The notes below the pieces were generated by a model that saw only the letters and a program-made list of their open reading frames with translations, ran no database searches and was not told where the DNA came from. Source: Photobacterium alginatilyticum (GTDB lineage Bacteria > Pseudomonadota > Gammaproteobacteria > Enterobacterales > Vibrionaceae). From it: DNA of 64,000 nucleotides. A program made the position numbers and the translations under genes. Each line of letters opens with the position of its first letter. The stretch's first letter is position 1. This document shows, in pieces, positions 45,660 to 55,364 of the stretch. The stretch lies in NCBI RefSeq assembly GCF_009910675.1, contig NZ_RSEJ01000021.1:1-64000 (forward strand), given 5' to 3'.

Positions 45660-46853
45660 GTGGGGCTGGATATAGCTGAAAAGATGCTGGTGCAGACGAA
45701 GTGGCTGGCTATGCTGGTAACAGATGGCTATGAATATGAGCTGGATGTTTGTACGCCTCGTATAAAATCGCTTATTAAACAAATTGATGAGTTACTTGTG
45801 GGGCTAGAGCTAACACAAAGGAATCATCTCCACTATCTGGAGCCCCGCTGGCTGTCACTTTCCCGCGAAGAGAACTATTTGCAGCTGGTAGAGGCGTTTA
45901 ATCAGTATGCTGACACCCATAACGGCATGTTCAGACACTGGAAGCCAGAATTGTTTCCAGAGCATGCACTTGTCAGTGTGATCCTTGCTAGGAACACCAT
46001 TAATCCCTTTATTCATATCACATTTGATCAGCTTGAGTTGACCTTGGATTTAGACAGGGGCGTGCTGTATATCAGGATGCTTGATGCACTGCCTGCTGTA
46101 CAGCGGAATGCTATCCTGGAGGGAATATTGGCGAGTGTCGTCAAGGTGTTGAAATCACCGATTGCACCAGAGTCGGTTCCGGAGCATGCTAGATATCGGA
46201 CAATAATACTTGAGGACTTGCCGGAACGGCTTGCCAAAGAGGTCCATACGTTGTGGCAAGAGACTAGCGCCGAGGAGCGAGAGGCCTTTGGGGCGCCGGC
46301 GGAACCTGTTACCAGATTGTTGATGTCGCTGCGCGACTACCTATCGGCATGTCGGGATATTTACTTAAGCCTGGACTTTGACTGCCGGGGACTGGACTTG
46401 AAAGCTTGCTATCGGCGGTTTGCCGATGGCCGGGATGGTGGCATGCTGTCGTTGCCAGACGATGATCCAGAGGCGTTTCGCCACTTTGTTCTAGGTGACC
46501 AGCACTTGGGACAGCACCCCTTCGAAATCAAGTACGGTGTCAATTGCAAGTCAAATGGCTTGCACCTGACACCGCTATGGGAAAATGGGCAAGTGTCGCT
46601 GAAGTTGTATGCGTCACTAACAGGTCACTCCGAGCTGATGCTCGTAAAGGCGTATGCAGCCAATAAGTCAAAATGGCCACTGGTCGTGAAACAGAATAAT
46701 TTTGAGGAAATCATTTCCGGCCGGGCATCAGTTGGAATTTGGCCCCAAACACATATAGCGGGTTTGATTTCTCCGGCTACGACTTATTTCAGCTTTTCTG
46801 AGACCTCTCCAGTGAGCTTTATATACAAAGACCAGCTTGAAGCCACTGGCTAA
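45660..46853 (+). CDS. Hypothetical protein of unknown family
   Basis: 397 residues; GTG start preceded by AAGGCGGGTTTGTA. Cytosolic, acidic, no signal or membrane segment and no nucleotide-binding loop. The C-terminal 130 residues look beta-rich (LHLTPLWENGQVSLKLYASL, SVGIWPQTHIAGLI). Its base composition is GC-richer than the surrounding genes, suggesting separate origin. It follows the antitoxin-like gene by 164 bases and lies behind a LexA-like box, so it may be a DNA-damage-controlled or toxin-like partner; this is inference only. Confidence 0.6.
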   Translation: MGLDIAEKMLVQTKWLAMLVTDGYEYELDVCTPRIKSLIKQIDELLVGLELTQRNHLHYLEPRWLSLSREENYLQLVEAFNQYADTHNGMFRHWKPELFPEHALVSVILARNTINPFIHITFDQLELTLDLDRGVLYIRMLDALPAVQRNAILEGILASVVKVLKSPIAPESVPEHARYRTIILEDLPERLAKEVHTLWQETSAEEREAFGAPAEPVTRLLMSLRDYLSACRDIYLSLDFDCRGLDLKACYRRFADGRDGGMLSLPDDDPEAFRHFVLGDQHLGQHPFEIKYGVNCKSNGLHLTPLWENGQVSLKLYASLTGHSELMLVKAYAANKSKWPLVVKQNNFEEIISGRASVGIWPQTHIAGLISPATTYFSFSETSPVSFIYKDQLEATG

Positions 46854-47636
46854 TCGTCACCCCACTTCAGGATTTTATATTCACTTTACGCTTCGGGCAT
46901 TTTTGAGGCTTTTTTTTACTTGGCTTTACGAGTTCTATTTGTATTTAAGTTGTTGATTTTGCTTGGTACGCATTGATGCGTACTGACGCGTACTTGGGGC
47001 AAATAGGGATATGATTACTTGGAGATTGTTGCTATTTTTAAAGGGATTAGACGCCTGTTACAGAATTTGTACTAACTAGGTTGAATCCCAAGTAAGATCC
47101 GATGGAATCCTAAGTAAAGTCCGGTGGATTCAACTTATGGTTGATTACGCTTGGTTTCCTCAAGCACTCACTGAGCTCCTCGTTAGATCTAGGTCTAAAA
47201 CGAGCTTCTGCCCCTTTTCGTGTTGGAGAGCAATTCCACTAGTTGTACCTACCTCTCGGTTTGCAATAGTTTTGCTAATGACAGGCGCAATCGCAGCACC
47301 AATATGAAAATCGGTCGCAGTGTCAATCGTGGTGTGGCTAGGAGTTCAGGTTAAGGTAATCATATTGATGGAGATTGGTTCGATAGCTTATTCAATGATG
47401 ACAGACGGTGATTGCGTGGGTCGAGTTCATCAACCCAGACGCACATAATGCTCCACTAGGTTCTAAGTAGCTAGTATGCCCTGCTCGTTTTTCACATAAA
47501 CACACTCTTGCATACCCAGAACCTTTGAGCGGATGCGTATAAATATAACCTACTGACAATATAGATTTTTTTATGGTTTAATATGACGAATAACATTAAC
47601 CGTATAAAAGCAGTTTCAATGACGATAGGTTTGTAG
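46854..47636. other. Gene-free gap with a tandem 22-bp repeat
   Basis: 783 bases. GAATCCCAAGTAAGATCCGATG (47084-47105) is followed directly by GAATCCTAAGTAAAGTCCGGTG, and TTGAATCC/GGATTCAA bracket them as an inverted repeat. A 60-codon open stretch on the minus strand (about 47140-47350) has no start signal. The gap looks like the debris of lost genes. Confidence 0.4.
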
Positions 47637-49403
47637 ATGCATAAGCTAGATTTAACAAAAATGTTGAAATGGGAAACGGTTATATATCTCTCTCACGCTT
47701 TGTTTTTGTCAGTGATAATCAGTACAGGTGGGGTCATACAAGAGCTAATTGATGGCCTCCTTTTTGGTGTGCAAGCTAACCTAATTGACTCGATTTATGA
47801 AGGAGGTATCGCGTTAAATGAATACCACTTGTTTGATTGGGCCACATCTCCGCATCTCTTAACGCTAATTCTTCCATGCTACTTTGTTGTGTTAATGTCG
47901 TTAAAGCCTGATAGTGCAACAAGGAAAAACCTGACATTGATGGGTGGTTTGTATGTGTTGCTTTGCGTGTCAGATACGTTAATTAACTTATTTTATAAAG
48001 ATGTTGATTTCGTCCCTCTATCGACGCACTATATTTATAATTTTTTTGGTGCATTAGCAATATTTTTATTTTATAAATTTATAGTGCTAGCTAATCGCAA
48101 ACTACTTCTCAAAATTGATGCTGATAGCAAAGCACTGTTTAAGCTTATTGAACCAGCGATTATGGCAGCAGTATCGGTATTATACCTGACTCTACTATTC
48201 GTAACTCAATCCTCTACGATGGCTGTCTCACCTTCCCACATAAACATTACCATTGAGCCTCCGTTAGATTTTTTTTACTCGACTAAAAACAATAGCGACT
48301 CTGATAAACACAGAGGCTTTGATATTCCCATCGGGAAAAGTAGAATCAACGAGCTTGACTGGAAGTTGTTTAGTACAGACATGTCTGTCGATTATCTAAT
48401 TGACAGTTCGGTAAGCACTGCACTTGAAGTAAGAGTTTTGAATGGGTGCGGTATAAATCCAACCATAAGTGAAATTGAGGAATACTTAGCTCTAACGCCT
48501 GCGATTACCATACCGAACATATCTAATACGTTATTGGAGTTTGATGACGGTCAAGTAGATATAAAGTTGCTTAGTGATGGTTTTGTAAATGAAGGTATAT
48601 CTTTAGACAGTAGCAGCATAAAACAAGCATCCATTACGCTAGAAGACGATGAAGAAAAGTACCGTATTTCAAGATTTATAGCCTACGATGAAACTATTTC
48701 TCATAACTCATGGGAAGGAACTACCACCTACATCTTTTTCTTATCAGATTTTTTACAAGACAAAGAAAAACCTATGCGAACAGCAAGGATAGCTAGTAAA
48801 GAGTTTAATGCGAAATTCAATTTTTCTTTTGTAAATTTCAACTTAGATAAGCCTATTGACAACAGTTGTACAAGCCTTCCAATAAGCAAGAATGATAACT
48901 ATGAAATAGAAGCACCGATTGGTGGATTGGCCCTAACTTTCATAAGTGATAACAATCGAACCCCCTTAATCTTTCGACAGGGTAAGCACAGCTCATCAAT
49001 AGAAGGTGTCAGCGGTTGGGTATTCAAAGAGCATGTTGATGAAAAGCAACTTAAACGTACCATCGATAATGGCTTGTTAAGCTTTATTGCTGGAAGTGCC
49101 AAGATAACATCATTAAACGTAGACGGTAAACCTTACAGCGTACACGACAGACACAGCATAGCAATCCAGAAAGGTGAGATTGGTGCTTCGCATACAGATA
49201 ATGGGACTATTCGGCTAGTGGGTAGTGCTGGGGTATTTTTCCTAGACAACAAGAGAGTTAACCAAAGCCGCTGGGAAAAGCTTGGAACTGAATACCAACT
49301 CGCGATATTAACAATAATTTTCTCAACTATTGCCTTTTGTGTAAATCAGTTCGTTAAGCACACACAAAACAATCAAACTAATACGAAAGAACAATCGAAG
49401 TGA
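47637..49403 (+). CDS. Membrane protein of unknown function
   Basis: 588 residues. Five membrane spans in the first 200 residues (e.g. HALFLSVIISTGGVI, LLTLILPCYFVVLMSL, FFGALAIFLFYKFIVLA, IMAAVSVLYLTLLFV), a long soluble region of about 350 residues (likely periplasmic, beta-rich), and one more span near the C-terminus (LAILTIIFSTIAFCV). AT-rich codon use. No family recognised. Location among defence modules suggests an accessory or effector role, without proof. Confidence 0.7.
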   Translation: MHKLDLTKMLKWETVIYLSHALFLSVIISTGGVIQELIDGLLFGVQANLIDSIYEGGIALNEYHLFDWATSPHLLTLILPCYFVVLMSLKPDSATRKNLTLMGGLYVLLCVSDTLINLFYKDVDFVPLSTHYIYNFFGALAIFLFYKFIVLANRKLLLKIDADSKALFKLIEPAIMAAVSVLYLTLLFVTQSSTMAVSPSHINITIEPPLDFFYSTKNNSDSDKHRGFDIPIGKSRINELDWKLFSTDMSVDYLIDSSVSTALEVRVLNGCGINPTISEIEEYLALTPAITIPNISNTLLEFDDGQVDIKLLSDGFVNEGISLDSSSIKQASITLEDDEEKYRISRFIAYDETISHNSWEGTTTYIFFLSDFLQDKEKPMRTARIASKEFNAKFNFSFVNFNLDKPIDNSCTSLPISKNDNYEIEAPIGGLALTFISDNNRTPLIFRQGKHSSSIEGVSGWVFKEHVDEKQLKRTIDNGLLSFIAGSAKITSLNVDGKPYSVHDRHSIAIQKGEIGASHTDNGTIRLVGSAGVFFLDNKRVNQSRWEKLGTEYQLAILTIIFSTIAFCVNQFVKHTQNNQTNTKEQSK

Positions 49404-49604
49404 TTATTGAAGTGTATTAGTTTAGTTCAGATCTGACACTTTAGTTTGATATGAAGAGAGTTAACCACTTTGATTAAAGGTGTTTCATAGACTGGACTTT
49501 AAGCAGGAAAAATAATGGGGTTAGGTTTTTCCTTTTGTATGGCGAAGTTTTCTAAACTTAAAGTAATCCATTGATTACTAATTTAGTAAGGTCACTGACT
49601 CACT

Positions 49605-49718
49605 TTTGTCCAGAGGCGTGTCAGCATGATCGTCGCTGGCAATGATCGTCGCTGGCACGTTTGTGTCCCACAATGTGTCAGTAGGTTTTCCTTATACACA
49701 AGGTTTTCCTTATACACT
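49605..49718 (+). repeat. TTTGTCCAG hairpin repeat with two adjacent tandem duplications
   Basis: TTTGTCCAGAGGCGTGTCAGC pairs in part with GCTGGCACG-TTTGTG. Inside it a 16-base unit ATGATCGTCGCTGGCA occurs twice in tandem (49626-49641, 49642-49657). Just beyond, AGGTTTTCCTTATACAC occurs twice in tandem (from 49683 and from 49701). The 5' part belongs to the same family as the repeats at 55130, 56373 and 57808. Confidence 0.6.
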
Positions 49719-49903
49719 TTTGCCCTACGACATTCTGGCGGTGTGAGTCTTCCAGAACCCTCCTGAGCAACAGGAATCACGCTTTTAAAACTGATTTTTA
49801 CATGATGTATATGACACTCCCTTAATCCAGATTAAGGATTGTCATCTATATTGCCGGTAATATTTGCCATTGCTGATCGCACATAGCAAAAATGGACAAA
49901 ATA

Positions 49904-49938
49904 GAACAGCCATTCGTAAGTACGGCTGTTTTTTTTTG
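49904..49938 (+). terminator. Terminator-like hairpin just upstream of the oxidoreductase gene
   Basis: AACAGCC / GGCTGTT arms with a 12-base loop, then a run of nine T. It ends about 16 bases before the chosen start of the next gene, so it would stop transcripts entering that gene unless the leader is regulated. Confidence 0.6.
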
Positions 49939-49953
49939 TCCTTTATAAGGCTG

Positions 49954-51102
49954 ATGAATAATACAAAACGATTTTTAAGAGGATTGGACTTGAGTACTTT
50001 GTTTGCAGAAACCCGTATTGGCAACATGACATTAAAAAACCGCTTTATTCGAAGCGCTACGTGGGAAAATATGGCGACAGACGAGGGCCATATGACGGAT
50101 AAGTTATACGCCATCTACGAAGAACTCGCTAAAGGGGAAGTCGGTCTAATTGTAACGGGCTATGCAAATATTGTAGAAGAAGAGAAGCCAAATGCTGGCA
50201 TGATGGGAATGTACAATGATTCCTTTATCGGTGAATACAAAACGCTCACCGAGTTGGTACACAGCAATGATTCTAAAATAGTCATGCAGCTAGCCTACGG
50301 TGGCACAAAAACCACTCACAATGTGGGTGAAAGGGTGATCTATGCGCCGAGTGAAGTGTGTGAAAAAGGCACACAAACATTAGGCAAAGCGATGACCAAG
50401 GATGAAATAGATTACATCGTTCAGGCATTTGCTCAAGCAAGTCGAAGAGCCCAAGAATCAGGGTTTGATGGGGTCGAAATACACGCGGCACATAGCTATT
50501 TAATCAATCAGTTCTTAAGCCCTTATTACAATCGAAGAGAAGATCAATATGGCGGCAGCCTAGATAATCGAATGAGATTGTTATTAGAGATCTATGCTGA
50601 AATAAGAAAACTTGTCGGTGATGAGTATCCGATATTAGTTAAATTGACGGCATCTGAGTTTTTTGAGGATGGCTTGACCTTTGATGAAACACGCATTGTT
50701 TGTAAGAAATTAGAAGCGATTGGCGTGGATGCAATCATCATCTCAGGCAATATCCATGGTAAGGCTAATACCGTGATTGGCGAGCATTTTGATGGATATA
50801 CCATTCAACAAGAAGGCTATTTCCATGAATATGGGCATGTTATTAGTGAAGAGGTGAATGTTCCCGTTATTACCGTCGGCGGATTAACGGATATTGATGC
50901 GATAGAAGAGATTGCGAATAAAACCAATATTCAATACTTTGCTCTCTCAAGACCTTTGTTGTCTGAACCGCATTTAATTAAGCGCTGGAAAGAAGGCAAC
51001 AGAGCGCCAGTTGATTGTGAAAGGTGCTCAAAATGTCGCACAAGACGTGGCAATTTCTGTGTTGTTAATAAGGAAAGAAAATCGCAATTAGCTAGCTTAT
51101 AA
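49954..51102 (+). CDS. NADH:flavin oxidoreductase, old yellow enzyme family
   Basis: 382 residues from the ATG preceded by TAAGGCTG; a TTG at about 49990 behind AAGAGG is an alternative start nearer the domain boundary (STLFAETRIGNMTLKNRF). The OYE fold is clear: GVEIHAAHSYLINQFLSP, YNRREDQYGGSLDNRMRLL in two parts, VGGLTDIDAIEE, and FALSRPLL for FMN. It ends in an unusual Cys-rich tail CERCSKCRTRRGNFC. These enzymes reduce activated alkenes with NAD(P)H. It may be a bystander metabolic gene in the island. Confidence 0.85.
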   Translation: MNNTKRFLRGLDLSTLFAETRIGNMTLKNRFIRSATWENMATDEGHMTDKLYAIYEELAKGEVGLIVTGYANIVEEEKPNAGMMGMYNDSFIGEYKTLTELVHSNDSKIVMQLAYGGTKTTHNVGERVIYAPSEVCEKGTQTLGKAMTKDEIDYIVQAFAQASRRAQESGFDGVEIHAAHSYLINQFLSPYYNRREDQYGGSLDNRMRLLLEIYAEIRKLVGDEYPILVKLTASEFFEDGLTFDETRIVCKKLEAIGVDAIIISGNIHGKANTVIGEHFDGYTIQQEGYFHEYGHVISEEVNVPVITVGGLTDIDAIEEIANKTNIQYFALSRPLLSEPHLIKRWKEGNRAPVDCERCSKCRTRRGNFCVVNKERKSQLASL

Positions 51103-51235
51103 AATAAGCAGCAATATATCTCTGTCCCGTACCGAGTCAGCAAATCATTGCTGACTCATTCTTGCCCCTTTTCTAGTTTCACTCTGCTTTACGTTGCGGA
51201 GTGCAAACGAAGGTTTGAGTTAATTTAGCTACTAT

Positions 51236-54200
51236 TTAGAGTATTTGACTCTTGAAATGATTGAGCCTGATTTCACTGCCCGTAATGCGTACAGAAGATA
51301 TTAATTCACGGTGAACACACGCGATCATTAAGGCGTAATTTACTTCACTAAATTGAATCGTTGTCGATTTAAGTGGCCAGTCATCGCCTAGTGAACTATC
51401 AGCCCATGTCAGAATTTTTTCTTGATGATGTGAGATTTGACTTATCACAAGGTTGAGCTTATCTCCATGACTGAGTGATTTCATGGCAAGCATTTCCTGT
51501 AACTTGTTTTCGTGTATCAACGTGGTTGCTTCTAAGCCAATGTCTTGAAGATGGTGTAGAGTAATATCATTTTTTCGAATTAAACCGTCGAGCGGTGTTA
51601 CTTGATTGATAGTCACGCGGTAGGCTGGTAACCAGTACTTTGAATCAATGTCTTCGTTAATACATTCTTGGTAATTTGTTGCTACCACTAACTGATATGG
51701 CAGTTCAAGCATAGGCAGCAAAAAAGCGACATCTTGTTTATCTAAAGATAGATCATCGCATGCTGAGGGCTTAGAAAGAAAATAAGCAGAGTTGTACTTG
51801 ATAAATTGATAAGAAATATTTAAGTGATCGTGCTCCTGCAGTTGATTAAATAAGTGAACAGAAGGGGCGATACGTTTGGCTTGAATAAGCATTTCCATTT
51901 TGGCTTCAGAAAGCGAAAGAAACTCTTCATCAGTATAAGAAACTTCCAACATAGTGACGTAATGAATGTAAGCACCTAGATCTATTAGCGTTGTATTAAT
52001 AAAATCAAACACATTGTCTTGGAACTCCACTGGACAAGGTACAGACTTTTCAAGTGTTTCACGAACCGTCGCAGAGACCAGATAGTCTGATAGCCACTGC
52101 TCAGATACCATCTGGCCTTCCGACAGCATTGAATCAACAATCAAAGTGTGAATGTTATGCCAATTGATGACAACGCGACTAGAAGTTATGACTTGTAACC
52201 ATACGTCTTTGGGCACTAGTTCCAGTGAAACAACGTTGAAATCCAGCGAACTTATAAGTTCAACTTTGGTTTCCTCGCTTATGTTTGCATTAAGCAATTC
52301 CACACACTCAGAATCTGGTATTAATTTAATGTCTTGGGAAAGGTACAGCGTTATTTTTGCAGCTAGATCGTTGTGGAAAAACTTATTGAACAAAGGGGTA
52401 TCAGGTAGATGTTCATACGATATGGGCAAGGTTACAGCGCGATCCATTACCGCCGCGCACACAACTGGCAGCGTCTTGACATTTAAACTGACTATTTCGT
52501 GCTCTACAGCAAGCAGCAATAAAGAACGTAAGGAGGGAATATCCTCCAATGAGGATAATTGAATTCCGACTTTATACAAAGAGTTTAGCACTGGACTTGG
52601 GTCGCTAAATTGACTAACTGCTTCAATAACCATAGGCTCTAAATCAAATGCCTGCAGCAAGGTCGCATTGTCAGTTGTTGATTTACTTTCCAATTCGCGT
52701 ACGTTAAGTAATTCACAGTAGAGTTCGAGTAATTCCAGTTTCGTTAATTCTCCGGGGCGGTTGGCAACATCGGTAATTACTGATGTCCAAAGTAGTTCCC
52801 TCCACTGGGGTAACACGCTTTTCATAAGATATAATCGCTCGCCACATTGCTCATGTTCTTGCAACTGCCTACGAATTATTTGGGCTAATAATTGACCACT
52901 GTAAGCGGACTCCAGAAGATAAGCCAGTAACCCATAATTTAACGCCGCAGGTGAATTTGCATCATTATCAGAAAGATAACTTACGATCTCCGCGTAGTCG
53001 GTAGCAACAAATGTCACATCAAATGGGCGTCGTTCTCGCAACGCTTGAATAAAGGCATAGTCGCGTTGAGTCAACTTACCTTCTAGGACGTGATTGAGGT
53101 ACAAACCATAATGCTCATCAATCAACCCATCACGCAAGAACATCTCCAGCACAGGCATGGTATCAGGCACCCAATTGGCATCTGGAGCGCTGTCCATTGC
53201 CTCATGGAGTGGCCACGTAACCGATTTCGCTTCGCTGATGGCGGTTCGCAAGTTAGCCAGCTTAGCGCTGCGATCATGAGCCTGTTTTCGATGACGGTCT
53301 TCAATCGCTTGGCGACGCAGCTCTACAACTTTAGGATCCAATTCAGAGATTGCAAATTCACTTGCTTGAAGACGTGTTGCATATGAGTTCTTGTCATTAT
53401 TGAGTGCATGAATAAGAATATTACCTCTTTGGTTCTGAAGACCTACAAGCATATCTATTGAATACAATGCAATAGATTCATTTTGTATTAGGTTTACGTT
53501 ATTCAAGTTCCGCCTACTAATAAGAGCTCTTATCAGAGCGCCACGCAACACCCAGGCATACTCCTCTTCATCAAGCAGGAGTTCTTCATTGGAAGCTTTG
53601 TCTCTTGCCATCAATGTGCGATAAGACGCTTCCAACTCTGTAACCCGTTCGGTTCGGATGCGTTCCTTTTCCGCAATTGCCTTATCAATCGCGCTTACTT
53701 GATTAGTGTAGAGTTTGGCAAAGTCATCACTGTAAAAGTTCTTATAGATAATAAAAGCCAATAAGCGTTGTAAAGTCTTAGGATCTGTTGCCAACACGTG
53801 TCTATAAAAGTGAAACTCATTAACGATATTACGCAGGACACGCATATCGGGTACTGTAATTGCGACTTTCTTCAACAACGGAGCTAACGACGTTTGCAGG
53901 ATGGGATCTGTAAACAGTGTTCGAAAGCGTTCATAGGCGTTGAAAGGTGACATAACAGGTACTAAGGGAACAATAGCGTCAAAAAATTTTGTGCGATCAC
54001 TGCCTTTGAATACATCATCACGAATGGCATAAACAAACCTGACAGGGTGATGGATTTGATCGCATCGATTAATTAACCCATTCAGTTCTTTTAGGCTTTC
54101 AAAGACTCCTGGGCAGTCAAAACGGTCTAAATCTTCAATAACCAATACATCGCATTTCGTGGCAACAAAAAAACGCAATAATTCTTCGAGGTACAGACTA

Positions 54201-54934
54201 AATGACGTCGCACATTCTGACATTGGTTGCAGGTCTATATCACCATCTTTGGGGTTAATACGTGTAATACGATGACGAAGCAGATACCGACAGACGTCAG
54301 CTCCTACACAGACAGGCACCGCGGCCATAAAGACAGTAAGCAGTACATCAATGTTTAATAGCGAAGACGCCGAAAATACCGAAATCAACCATTGAAGCAT
54401 CGCCGATTTTCCAACAATAATTGCCAACACAGCCACGCAAATCCAGGCTACCACTACAAATGATTGGAAATATGCTGATATACCTTGAAAATGTTTAAAT
54501 ATGGGGAAACTGAATCGCGATCCCCTGTGTTCAAGGTCACTACGTTGGTAGAGTACTTGTTTTGCAATAGCATGCTCAAGATTTTCGGTAGTGGCATTGT
54601 CTGATGGCAAATAGGTTCCCAACGAAACCAAGACTGTGTTGAGGTGAGGGCGTTCGCGAAAATAGGAGTGCAGAAGTGTTGATTTTCCACTACCGTAGGG
54701 GCCAGTAAGGGCCAGTTCACGAACTTTTGACGCACAATTATCAAGAAAGAAATCGAACTGTTCAAAGTAATGCTGATATTCTTCTGGTTTATCTTTGATC
54801 GTTGGCGTTAAACATAGCCTTTCATCGTCATATTCTTCTACAGGGGTTATGAGTCGGTCTAAGAAGTGAATTAAGCTTCGCAAGCCATATATTAGCTTGT
54901 TAATTACTGTCGTTTGGAAAGTCGCTAGTTCCAT
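51236..54934 (-). CDS. Large P-loop NTPase, YobI/KAP-like
   Basis: 1232 residues. Walker A GPYGSGKST (78-86), a predicted membrane hairpin at about 158-215 (VVVAWICVAVLAIIVG and VLLTVFMAAVPVCVGA) inserted between Walker A and Walker B, and Walker B VLVIEDLDRF (263-272). That layout is typical of KAP-type NTPases and of the YobI-like proteins, which have this size. The remaining 850 residues are helical with a coiled coil near 430-560. Such NTPases occur in phage-defence islands of other bacteria. It stands alone, with a 300-base gap upstream. Role inferred only from family and location. Confidence 0.75.
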   Translation of the reverse strand: MELATFQTTVINKLIYGLRSLIHFLDRLITPVEEYDDERLCLTPTIKDKPEEYQHYFEQFDFFLDNCASKVRELALTGPYGSGKSTLLHSYFRERPHLNTVLVSLGTYLPSDNATTENLEHAIAKQVLYQRSDLEHRGSRFSFPIFKHFQGISAYFQSFVVVAWICVAVLAIIVGKSAMLQWLISVFSASSLLNIDVLLTVFMAAVPVCVGADVCRYLLRHRITRINPKDGDIDLQPMSECATSFSLYLEELLRFFVATKCDVLVIEDLDRFDCPGVFESLKELNGLINRCDQIHHPVRFVYAIRDDVFKGSDRTKFFDAIVPLVPVMSPFNAYERFRTLFTDPILQTSLAPLLKKVAITVPDMRVLRNIVNEFHFYRHVLATDPKTLQRLLAFIIYKNFYSDDFAKLYTNQVSAIDKAIAEKERIRTERVTELEASYRTLMARDKASNEELLLDEEEYAWVLRGALIRALISRRNLNNVNLIQNESIALYSIDMLVGLQNQRGNILIHALNNDKNSYATRLQASEFAISELDPKVVELRRQAIEDRHRKQAHDRSAKLANLRTAISEAKSVTWPLHEAMDSAPDANWVPDTMPVLEMFLRDGLIDEHYGLYLNHVLEGKLTQRDYAFIQALRERRPFDVTFVATDYAEIVSYLSDNDANSPAALNYGLLAYLLESAYSGQLLAQIIRRQLQEHEQCGERLYLMKSVLPQWRELLWTSVITDVANRPGELTKLELLELYCELLNVRELESKSTTDNATLLQAFDLEPMVIEAVSQFSDPSPVLNSLYKVGIQLSSLEDIPSLRSLLLLAVEHEIVSLNVKTLPVVCAAVMDRAVTLPISYEHLPDTPLFNKFFHNDLAAKITLYLSQDIKLIPDSECVELLNANISEETKVELISSLDFNVVSLELVPKDVWLQVITSSRVVINWHNIHTLIVDSMLSEGQMVSEQWLSDYLVSATVRETLEKSVPCPVEFQDNVFDFINTTLIDLGAYIHYVTMLEVSYTDEEFLSLSEAKMEMLIQAKRIAPSVHLFNQLQEHDHLNISYQFIKYNSAYFLSKPSACDDLSLDKQDVAFLLPMLELPYQLVVATNYQECINEDIDSKYWLPAYRVTINQVTPLDGLIRKNDITLHHLQDIGLEATTLIHENKLQEMLAMKSLSHGDKLNLVISQISHHQEKILTWADSSLGDDWPLKSTTIQFSEVNYALMIACVHRELISSVRITGSEIRLNHFKSQIL

Positions 54935-55364
54935 TCAGAGTGCCGCCAACCTAAAGATACACAACTGTCTAATATATCATACGGTTGATATTAAGGCGGA
55001 GAAATTCGGTACACCATCAATCTAGTTACTTCTACTTAAACTTCCCCATTATCGAAGACTTTGTTACAGGACAAGCAATACAAAAATTAATCTGAACAGG
55101 TGAAATTAAAGCTGATACTCTAACGCGAATTTGTCCAGGGGCGAGTTACAGCTGAAGCGCGTAACTCGCCTTTGCCCCAAAGTGAGTTGCGAACCTCCAA
55201 CAATCATGTCAATTGCGTCTCCTTTGAGCCAGCATTTTTTTAATGCTAGTGGTGTGCTTAAAGATAATTTGAACTCGAAGTACCTTTTACGCTGTGTTTT
55301 GAGACAACGTTCCAAGTAAGACACTTAACACAAGATTAGACAACTGATTCCTTGTACTTATATT
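54935..55364. other. Gap between the NTPase gene and the gene at 55365
   Basis: 430 bases holding the 50-base repeat at 55130-55179; no gene. A short open frame seen here arises from the repeat itself. Confidence 0.45.
55130..55179 (+). repeat. 50-bp hairpin repeat, copy A (identical to copy B at 57808)
   Basis: Begins TTTGTCCAGGGGCGAGTTAC and ends GTAACTCGCCTTTGCCCCA. The GGCGAGTTAC/GTAACTCGCC arms are perfect, and outer GGGG/CCCC can pair across a TTT bulge. All 50 bases are identical at 57808-57857. Confidence 0.9.

Larger units (their letters stand above)
49404..49953. other. Repeat-rich gap before the oxidoreductase gene
   Basis: 550 bases. Holds the hairpin and tandem repeats at 49605-49718 and the terminator at 49904-49938. 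No gene. Confidence 0.45.

Noticed and set aside
45660..46853. RES-domain toxin partner of the antitoxin-like gene
   Set aside because: The protein is 397 residues long, much larger than RES toxins, and lacks their conserved Arg-Glu-Ser arrangement as far as I can see.
47140..47350. Minus-strand open stretch of about 60 codons
   Set aside because: No start codon with a ribosome binding site; closed by stops on both sides; no family recognised.
55131..55319. Open frames beginning in the 50-bp repeats (also at 57809)
   Set aside because: Both start within the identical hairpin repeat and diverge right after it; they are by-products of the repeat.
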